NCBI RefSeq assembly: GCF_039529295.1 | Contig: NZ_BAAAMN010000007.1 | Coordinates: 1-64,000 of the forward strand | DNA from: Yaniella flava | GTDB taxonomy: Bacteria > Actinomycetota > Actinomycetes > Actinomycetales > Micrococcaceae | Length of the DNA stretch: 64,000 bases | Reading direction: 5' to 3' | Part shown: piece after piece, positions 58,255-64,000 of the stretch | Layout: every line of letters begins with the position of its first letter | Position numbering within the stretch: the stretch's first letter is position 1 | Position numbers and translations under genes: made by a program | Notes under the pieces: generated by a model | Seen by the model: only the letters and a program-made list of their open reading frames with translations | Database searches by the model: none | Told to the model about the DNA's origin: nothing

Positions 58255-59135
58255 CTACTACGTGGGTAGCGTTGTTTAAAGTCTTGAGCGATATCTTTCA
58301 TATACGCGAATTCCACGCCCGGGTGGGAGGCGAAGTGGACGAAGAGACGCTCCAGCATGAGTAATACCTGTGGACGCCCCGAGACATCCGGGTGGATCGT
58401 CATCGGGTAGACCGCATAGTCCATCTCGCGGTACACCCAATCGAATTGGTCTCGCCACAGTTGCTCAAGGTCGCGTGGGTTCACAAAGCCGTGCGAGTTG
58501 GGGCTGGATTTGATGTACATCATCGGGGGCAAGTCGTCGATGTACCAGGACGCCGGAATCTCGACCAGATCGGTTTCTTCACCGCGGACCAGTGGTTTCA
58601 TCCACTCTTTTGCCGAGGCAGCTTCGTAGTCGATATTCGTCCACGTGTCACCGACGCGCACATAATACGGGGTGAAGTCACGGTGCATAAACGAGTGATC
58701 GTAGAGCATGCCGGCATTCGACAGCAGCTCATTGGTGTAGTGCGACATCTCCCACCACGGCGCGACGTAACCAACCGGGGCAGTACCTGACCGTTGTTCG
58801 ATGAGGTCGTAGACGTATTCGAACACCTCGGTCTCTTGTTGTGGCGACATTTCCAACGGGTTCTCGTGCGAGTACCCGTGATGACCAATTTCGTGGCCGG
58901 CCTCGACGACCTGATCAAATTGTTCCGGAAACGTCTCGATGGAGTGCCCCGGCCAGAACCACGTGAAGGGAATATTGCGACGCTGCGCCAACTGGAGAAG
59001 ACGCGGCACTCCGACCTCCCCGGCAAACAGGCCGCGAGAAATATCGTTTGGTGAATCTTCACCGCCGTAGGATCCTAACCACCCACCAACGGCGTCAACG
59101 TCCACTCCGACTGCGATGTAAATTTTCTTTGCCAT
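58251..59135 (-). CDS. Polysaccharide deacetylase-family hydrolase (cytoplasmic, HpPgdA-like)
   Basis: About 294 residues of the NodB-like fold. The metal motif is VGVDVDAVGGWLGSYGG; HHGYSHENP supplies the His pair, and APWWEMSHYTNELLSNAGMLYDHSFMH follows. There is no signal peptide, so it is cytoplasmic; the sequence resembles the HpPgdA/imidase branch rather than secreted peptidoglycan deacetylases. The substrate may be a cyclic imide, purine derivative or amide. ATG 59135 has AAGGAG upstream. Its 3' end overlaps the flavin reductase gene tail by 4 bases. Confidence 0.82.
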   Translation of the reverse strand: MAKKIYIAVGVDVDAVGGWLGSYGGEDSPNDISRGLFAGEVGVPRLLQLAQRRNIPFTWFWPGHSIETFPEQFDQVVEAGHEIGHHGYSHENPLEMSPQQETEVFEYVYDLIEQRSGTAPVGYVAPWWEMSHYTNELLSNAGMLYDHSFMHRDFTPYYVRVGDTWTNIDYEAASAKEWMKPLVRGEETDLVEIPASWYIDDLPPMMYIKSSPNSHGFVNPRDLEQLWRDQFDWVYREMDYAVYPMTIHPDVSGRPQVLLMLERLFVHFASHPGVEFAYMKDIAQDFKQRYPRSS

Positions 59136-59301
59136 GCTCAAAGCTCCTTTCCCAAGATACCGCTGCCCCGCATCCGATCGCGTTCTGGGCAAGCTTGCTC
59201 TCACTCTAATGGTCGACACCAACGAGAACAGGGCCTCGTCAGCGGCAACTTCGTCATCCTCGTTGTGGAGTTTGCCATGCCCTCATAGCGGGACCCCGTG
59301 A

Positions 59302-59307
59302 TAGTTT
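59302..59307 (+). promoter_or_regulatory. -10 box of the GNAT gene (leaderless geometry)
   Basis: TAGTTT, 6 bases, ATG at 59314. Confidence 0.55.
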
Positions 59308-59313
59308 GGTGCC

Positions 59314-59847
59314 ATGCTTAACTCCACGCTTCTTCCCATTACCGACGGCGTCCGAAGCCTACGGTTGCTTGCCCAGCAGGATGCCGACCGTTATCTCGCC
59401 GGGACGCAGGATCCCCTCGTCCAACAATTTGGGCACTTACCAGAAGCAGAATACTCGCATGCGTCGGTCCAGCACCTGGCTGAGACCCAAGCCCCGGCCG
59501 GACTTGAGCGCGGCGACCTAGGATTGTTGAGCATCGTCGACGAAGCGGATACGTTCCTGGGCAGCCTGGTGTTATTTGATGTCACCCGGACCAGCGCGGA
59601 AGTGGGCTTTTGGCTCCATCCCGAAGCACGCGGCACAGGCCACGCGCTCGGCGCACTTGAACTTTCGGCAGCACTCGCCCGACAGAGCGGGTTGGATGAC
59701 TTAACTGCCCGAACAGTAGTAAACAACGATGCCTCCAAGCACATTCTTGAACGTGCCGGATTTCTGGAGATCGCGCGCGACGTGGATAAAACACCCTCTG
59801 GTGAGGAAGCGCCACTGATACATTACCGCCGCGAGCTGAGGTCCTAA
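59314..59847 (+). CDS. GNAT acetyltransferase, RimJ/RimL type
   Basis: A 177-residue N-acetyltransferase. The N-terminal strand-helix RSLRLLAQQDADRYL, the AcCoA-binding motif VGFWLHPEARGTGHALGALELSAALARQSG, and NDASKHILERAGFLEIARD are the conserved elements. Related enzymes acetylate ribosomal or other N-termini, or small molecules. It stands alone with a leaderless-type promoter and ends before a strong terminator. Confidence 0.88.
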   Translation: MLNSTLLPITDGVRSLRLLAQQDADRYLAGTQDPLVQQFGHLPEAEYSHASVQHLAETQAPAGLERGDLGLLSIVDEADTFLGSLVLFDVTRTSAEVGFWLHPEARGTGHALGALELSAALARQSGLDDLTARTVVNNDASKHILERAGFLEIARDVDKTPSGEEAPLIHYRRELRS

Positions 59848-59870
59848 GACTCAAGCCAAAGGTAGGCAGC

Positions 59871-59906
59871 AGGGACTCGATGGTTACGACCGTCGGGTCC
59901 CTTTTT
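59871..59906 (+). terminator. Rho-independent terminator after the GNAT gene
   Basis: AGGGACTCGA (59871-59880) pairs with TCGGGTCCCT (59893-59902, one G-T pair) around a 12-base loop and is followed by a T-run to 59906. This is the clearest intrinsic terminator in the window. Confidence 0.8.
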
Positions 59907-59952
59907 GTGTGCTCTATGAGCCGCAGAACAGGACGCGCCCCCATCGCAGGAT

Positions 59953-59990
59953 TGTGGAAAACTTTTCAGCACACCATGAAGTTATCCACA
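59953..59990. promoter_or_regulatory. Inverted pair of DnaA boxes upstream of DUF222/HNH gene 2
   Basis: TGTGGAAAA (59953-59961) and TTATCCACA (59982-59990) repeat the arrangement found before copy 1. The sequence around them differs, so conservation of just these boxes suggests selection. Confidence 0.6.
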
Positions 59991-60079
59991 ATACACATGA
60001 CACCACCCTGTAATTTCATATCCCTATGATATAGAACAACAAAACATATTCAATAACTTAAAAAACTACATCAAAAGTA

Positions 60080-60108
60080 TTGCCATCAATAGCGCACCAG
60101 GGTAGAAT
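60080..60108 (+). promoter_or_regulatory. Promoter of DUF222/HNH gene 2
   Basis: -35 TTGCCA (60080-60085), 17 bases, -10 TAGAAT (60103-60108), matching the elements before copy 1. Confidence 0.75.
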
Positions 60109-60157
60109 AGGAAGAACATTTCCGCACATTCCAGCGAGATCATGAGAGGGCACTGCC

Positions 60158-62050
60158 GTGGTTGAGACGCCGATTCTCCCCGACGTTGGCTCCCCCGTGC
60201 GCACGCATGTCCTGAATATGGATGCCTTCAAATCAGCCTCTCTAGGCGAACTCATCTATGCCCTCACCATGCTGATGCGCGTGGTGATGGAGCGAATCGC
60301 GAACCCACGGACCTTCTATGATGAAATCGCGGTGTACCACGAGGCTTCCGGGGCAGATTGGGCAGGGCTGAAGGGTGACTCAACATCCGACGACGCTACG
60401 CAAGCACCGATCATCAAGACCACTCCACCCGATAATTTTTATGACACCATCCGGGGACTTGGACACATGCTGCAGCAGCTGGACCGCGGGTTCGATGCGA
60501 TTATGGCGCACTACGCACGGCACGTTGAACGCGGCTTAGAACAACCGACAACGTATTTGGGCGTTGAGTTCGAGCAACAGCCCTTCAAAAACGTCAAAGA
60601 GTTTTTTACGGAATCGATGCGGTTTAGCAGCTACAGAGCACGCAAGCTTATTGAACGAGCACGGTGCTTTGCCTTCGCGCATGGACACGATCCCGAGCTT
60701 GCCACTTCTCAGCCAAAATTCCCGCTAGTCGCCGAGGCGATGTCGGCAAGCCGTATCTCATCTGAAAACGCCGATCGACTCGCCGACCTGGATAAAGAGT
60801 TGACCAAATACGCTCGAAAAGTCGGTCAGTCCACAGAGTACAAAGATCTGGTGCTTGCTGCATTTGAACCCGTCCTAGCGGAGGCTGCGGAAATCTCGGA
60901 TCCAGATACATTTAGCAAAGCCAAGCAACGGTGGCTCGATCGCATCGCATATGAAATGGATCCCGACGGACCGCCTCCGTCCGAAACACTAAAAAATCAG
61001 GCAGATAACGCGCTCAAAACCAGAGATTGTGGCGATGGTAGCGGCATGATTTCAATGCACGCCACGCCAGCCGTGTACGCTGCGTTCAAAACCCTCAAGA
61101 CCTATCAGCGCAACTGGGATGGTAAGACCCCGTTCATTCCAGAAGACATCGCCGATTTCCTCCATGTTGATTCAGATCCAACAAACGTCGGTGAGGCAAC
61201 AGACGTAACCGGTCACGTTTCCACTCAGGGCGATGATGATGCAGATTTCGACCCGGATGAAATCGTTGGAGAAGATGCCCACGGCAACCCGATCACCGCG
61301 GGCTATATGCAACGCATCGACAGCATGACCGAAGACCAGAAATTCGGCGGCTACTTCATCGGTGCCCTGCGGATGCTATTGAGTATGGATCCAACAGAAG
61401 CAGCGATCAAACGAGCTCATGGTACACATGCACAACTGGTCATGGTGCAAGACGTGCAAACAGCACACAAAATGTTAGGTCTACCGCCACTACCGCCGGA
61501 AGTGCGAAGACCGCCTGGCCCAGACGGAATTATCCCACCGGTCCTTCAAGGAACCGACCCGGTTGGTCAGATCATCCCGGACGAGCTGACGGACTCGACC
61601 AGTCCTGTCAGCCCCGTACCGTGGACGCCGTTCCAGTCGGAAGCCATCAATGTCGGACCGCTTCATCCCAAAGACGCTGAACCCTTGGGATGTGACTGTG
61701 AAATCGTGGCACAAATATGGGATGGCCCCGATACCGTGCTGAACCAAAAACGTACCTACCGGCTCTTTACGCCGACGCAGCGACGCGCCATTCTTGCTCG
61801 AGACCGAGGTTGCAGAGCGCCCGGATGCACTACCCCCGCTGCACTCTGCGACATCCACCACCTCATCGAATGGATGCAAGGCGGCAACACCGATGAACAG
61901 AACGCGACGACGTTGTGCCCGACGCATCACGCTGCCGTGCACAACGGAAAATGGACCATACGAAAAGTTGACGGTTTGATCTTCTTTCAGCCCGCCCTCT
62001 GGCTCGACCCGTCACAACCGCTGTTGCGCAACCTCTACTGGGCAATCTAA
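60158..62050 (+). CDS. DUF222 / HNH endonuclease protein (13E12 repeat family), copy 2
   Basis: A 630-residue paralogue of the protein at 15649-17904. DUF222 occupies about 1-340. The second conserved block (MTEDQKFGGYFIGALRMLLSMDPTEAAIKRAHGTHAQLVMVQDVQTAHKMLGLPPLPPEV) follows at about 385-450, and the HNH domain at about 550-595 (RGCRAPGCTTPAALCDIHHLIEWMQGGNTDEQNATTLCPTHHAAVH). It lacks the acidic insert of copy 1, which accounts for most of the length difference. The GTG start has GAGAGGG upstream, as in copy 1. Convergent with the DUF916-type gene. Confidence 0.9.
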   Translation: MVETPILPDVGSPVRTHVLNMDAFKSASLGELIYALTMLMRVVMERIANPRTFYDEIAVYHEASGADWAGLKGDSTSDDATQAPIIKTTPPDNFYDTIRGLGHMLQQLDRGFDAIMAHYARHVERGLEQPTTYLGVEFEQQPFKNVKEFFTESMRFSSYRARKLIERARCFAFAHGHDPELATSQPKFPLVAEAMSASRISSENADRLADLDKELTKYARKVGQSTEYKDLVLAAFEPVLAEAAEISDPDTFSKAKQRWLDRIAYEMDPDGPPPSETLKNQADNALKTRDCGDGSGMISMHATPAVYAAFKTLKTYQRNWDGKTPFIPEDIADFLHVDSDPTNVGEATDVTGHVSTQGDDDADFDPDEIVGEDAHGNPITAGYMQRIDSMTEDQKFGGYFIGALRMLLSMDPTEAAIKRAHGTHAQLVMVQDVQTAHKMLGLPPLPPEVRRPPGPDGIIPPVLQGTDPVGQIIPDELTDSTSPVSPVPWTPFQSEAINVGPLHPKDAEPLGCDCEIVAQIWDGPDTVLNQKRTYRLFTPTQRRAILARDRGCRAPGCTTPAALCDIHHLIEWMQGGNTDEQNATTLCPTHHAAVHNGKWTIRKVDGLIFFQPALWLDPSQPLLRNLYWAI

Positions 62051-62060
62051 AACAAACCTG

Positions 62061-63260
62061 TCAGTCTGCACCATTGCGCCGTGCTCGTGACCCACCAGCC
62101 CGTCGGCCGCTACGCTGCTTGGCAGCCGCACCAGTATGGTCCGTATCCTCAGCATCATCGGAAGAGCTTTCGTTTCCTGACTCATCTTCCTCCGCGTCCG
62201 AATCGCCAGACGAAGTCGATCGTTCAGCAGCGGCAGCAGCCACAGCAGCATCAAATTTCCTCGACTGACGTTTCTTCCGCGTCACCAGCCACCAAACCAA
62301 GACGCCGACCAACACCACAATGATCAGCTGCGGAATAGGAATCGCCGCCGCGGTCACCCCACCCGTCGCCGTACTCAGCTCAGCATCAACCTCATCGTCG
62401 CCAACGACACTTGGCTCAAGACTCACCGTCGAATTTAGAACAAAGAGCGGTAGAACCTCCTGTTCAACCTGGAGCTGGGCCTCGCCACCCGGCAAAATCT
62501 CACGAATCGGTTCAACGGACTCCTCAACCGTCGCAAGGCCAAACAGTCCCGACGAACTCAGCGCCTGCTGTGCACCGAGCCGAACATTCCCGGTATTACG
62601 CACCGTCCAGCTCACCGTCGCGGTACCCGGCGCAAAAGGATTCCAATTCTGGCTGTACTGAACATCAAGGTCTTCAACCGCCAAGGTCGGCATAATGTCA
62701 CCATCGACACGCAAGTGAATACGCGCCCCCACACGAGACACCATCGACACATCGTCGCCCTCATCTGTCGAAACAGATGCGGCAATACCTGCCGGCTGAT
62801 CCCCCGGAGTCGCATTCTCCGGCACGGTTAACGTGAACGGAACCGTCACCGATTCATCCGCAGGCACGGTGACTTCTTGCTGGTCCAGCTCAATCCACTG
62901 CCCAGCCGCCTCGTTCTCCTCACCGGGACGAAGAATATCGAACGTCCCCGATTCCGACACCACACCATCGGCCGCCTGCAGTGTGAAAGTGGCCTCCTGA
63001 GCGGAGAAGTTCGTCAGCTCAACCGCATCTTCGACGCTGTCACCCGGGGGCACATCAAAGCGGAAGGACACCCTGTCTTCGTCATCCTCCTGCGGGGCTG
63101 GAGTAAGCGACCAGACGGTAGTTGGCGCAGCATCTTCGGTATCCGCTGGGGCCGAGGAAGCAAAGACAGTACTGAGAAAAAAGGTCAGCAACAGGGACAA
63201 TGCCAACCATGCGGTGACGGTTCGACGGCGCGGGGACAGAGAGGTGGGACGTTGCATCAA
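62061..63260 (-). CDS. DUF916/WxL-interacting-type surface protein, membrane anchored
   Basis: A 399-residue protein. Signal peptide (LALSLLLTFFLSTVFASSAPA) at about 18-40; two Ig-like domains of the DUF916/WxLIP type at about 48-165 (FRFDVPPGDSVEDAVELTNFSAQEATFTLQAADGV, TVPFTLTVPENATPGDQPAGIAASVSTD) and about 170-290 (TVSWTVRNTGNVRLGAQQ). One TM helix (about 315-335, IPIPQLIIVVLVGVLVWWLVTRKKRQ) and a charged, Ala-rich cytoplasmic tail follow. In Firmicutes, such proteins attach WxL-domain proteins to the wall; the partial gene upstream may encode its partner. Confidence 0.78.
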   Translation of the reverse strand: MMQRPTSLSPRRRTVTAWLALSLLLTFFLSTVFASSAPADTEDAAPTTVWSLTPAPQEDDEDRVSFRFDVPPGDSVEDAVELTNFSAQEATFTLQAADGVVSESGTFDILRPGEENEAAGQWIELDQQEVTVPADESVTVPFTLTVPENATPGDQPAGIAASVSTDEGDDVSMVSRVGARIHLRVDGDIMPTLAVEDLDVQYSQNWNPFAPGTATVSWTVRNTGNVRLGAQQALSSSGLFGLATVEESVEPIREILPGGEAQLQVEQEVLPLFVLNSTVSLEPSVVGDDEVDAELSTATGGVTAAAIPIPQLIIVVLVGVLVWWLVTRKKRQSRKFDAAVAAAAAERSTSSGDSDAEEDESGNESSSDDAEDTDHTGAAAKQRSGRRAGGSRARRNGAD

Positions 63261-63402
63261 GTGGAGTCTTTCGTAAGTGGGAAGCTGTCAAACACCAATG
63301 ACGCCGGCCTCACCGCTCCGCACACAGCGGGCCGGTGGCTGGCCGACGTCATCGAGTGCACTGGGTCGTGCATGGTGTCACTATGGTGTTTGAACCGTTG
63401 TC

Positions 63403-64000
63403 TTAGTCAACTGGGAACAGTGAGACCGAAAGTGCACCATCGTAGGTGCCGGCTTCGGTATCGACTGGGACTTCGAGGTTCAGGTCAGCAGCGAGCTCGG
63501 TTGAGCCCACGCGGTTGTCGGTGTTGGCTTCACCAAGGGTCTGTGGCAGGGACAAGCCTTCGCCACCGGCCATGGTGCCGGCGATTGCCGAACCTGGAAT
63601 CGGGTTCTGAGACTCATCAGCAACATTGGGAACCCAGCCGAGGTGATCAGCAGACACAGTGCCGTCGCCGGCGGTCAGATCCGATGACTGACCGGCCACT
63701 GCCCAACCATTGGCTTCATGACGAGTATCAGTCACGGTCACCGATGGCATCGTACCGGTCATCCGCAGACGGTCACCGGCGTTGCGTTGGTTGCCCAGCG
63801 TTGCAGTACCATCAGAGACGGACAGCACCAACGAACCTGGTTCTTCTGGGTCGCCACCTTCATCTGGCAGACCCTCTACTTCAGCTTCAACCGGAATGTC
63901 GCCTTCAGCTGGTTCTTCCGAGTCGTTTTCTTCGGCCCACAGTTCGTCTTTGAACAGGTTCGCGACGGTGGTGTTATCGATGTAGTCGCCACGAACGTCA
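63403..64000 (-). CDS. WxL-like surface protein, C-terminal part (cut by window edge)
   Basis: The frame is open from the right edge to the stop at 63403. From the edge it reads RGDYIDNTTVANLFKDELWAEEND, an acidic Glu/Pro-rich linker (to PEEPGS), then a beta-rich domain: LVLSVSDGTATLGNQRNAGDRLRMTGTMPSVTVTDTRHEANGWAVAGQSSDLTA, LGWVPNVADE, and TAGTYDGALSVSLFPVD as the last strand. The W.V.GQ..D and LGW.P patterns resemble WxL-domain proteins and their actinobacterial relatives. It lies 142 bases before the DUF916-type gene on the same strand, a pairing known from WxL clusters. The N-terminus is outside the window. Confidence 0.65.
   Translation of the reverse strand, partial: DVRGDYIDNTTVANLFKDELWAEENDSEEPAEGDIPVEAEVEGLPDEGGDPEEPGSLVLSVSDGTATLGNQRNAGDRLRMTGTMPSVTVTDTRHEANGWAVAGQSSDLTAGDGTVSADHLGWVPNVADESQNPIPGSAIAGTMAGGEGLSLPQTLGEANTDNRVGSTELAADLNLEVPVDTEAGTYDGALSVSLFPVD

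Larger units (their letters stand above)
59907..60157. other. Gap before DUF222/HNH gene 2
   Basis: No gene. It carries the paired DnaA boxes, an AT-rich stretch (about 60010-60080) and the promoter described separately. Confidence 0.6.

Noticed and set aside
62877..63953. Plus-strand open frame of about 358 codons at the right edge
   Set aside because: It runs antisense across two genes and the gap between them; Arg/Cys/His-rich with no domain.
1..64000. CRISPR array, prophage or tRNA genes
   Set aside because: No regularly spaced repeats, no phage structural gene cluster, and no tRNA-like cloverleaf was recognised. A tRNA scan was not possible here.

Overview
The window looks like chromosome from a high-GC Gram-positive actinobacterium, probably Micrococcales (Micrococcaceae-like). 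The pointers are DUF222/HNH (13E12-type) genes, many genes whose -10 box sits 6-7 bases before the start codon (leaderless transcripts), a Ltp-repeat lipoprotein, a DUF916/WxL-like pair and a mycothiol-type DinB protein. The genus cannot be fixed from sequence alone. No tRNA, rRNA, CRISPR array or prophage was seen.

Layout. 1-3390 is a decayed corner: an IS30-type element sits inside an IS3-type element, which sits inside a catalase gene that also carries an in-frame stop; next to it lies a frameshifted zinc alcohol dehydrogenase. 3568-10377 is mostly a minus-strand export/membrane operon (heterodimeric ABC exporter, CPBP protease, MATE pump, small membrane proteins). 10413-15070 holds a double-hotdog thioesterase, a HEAT-repeat protein and a nitrilase/APC-permease pair with a divergent GntR regulator. 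15649-17904 is the first DUF222/HNH gene. 18030-26925 holds CstA with a CRP/GlxR-like site, an orphan ParB-like protein, nitronate monooxygenase, a two-component system, an LctP lactate permease and a YeeE-TusA thiosulfate-uptake fusion. 27015-37000 carries two FtsX-type ABC systems flanking a TPM-domain/PspA membrane-stress locus (TPM gene interrupted), a thioesterase and a LysR regulator. 37178-42003 is a MetNI-type ABC importer with two tandem MetQ lipoproteins and an LLM flavin monooxygenase, likely for organosulfur uptake. 42205-50251 includes a DinB protein, an aromatic-ring FAD monooxygenase with IclR regulator, DUF4190/Ltp surface proteins, and a divergent CoA-transferase/glutaryl-CoA dehydrogenase pair. 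50275-59847 includes a CHY zinc finger, a NUDIX-zincin fusion beside a DUF368 polyprenyl-phosphate transporter, an ECF sigma factor / PKD-tailed Ser/Thr kinase / OmpA lipoprotein cluster (lipoprotein frameshifted) and several small enzymes. 60158-62050 is the second DUF222/HNH paralogue, and the right edge carries a DUF916-type anchor protein and part of a WxL-like surface protein.

Most notable: (i) the ECF sigma-kinase-OmpA lipoprotein cluster as a candidate envelope-sensing system; (ii) paired DnaA boxes and a shared promoter in front of both DUF222/HNH paralogues; (iii) NUDIX-zincin and YeeE-TusA fusions; (iv) a perfect 25-bp inverted repeat after an ABC operon; (v) four conserved genes broken by single-base changes or stops, meaning either real decay or assembly error; (vi) repeated leaderless promoter geometry.
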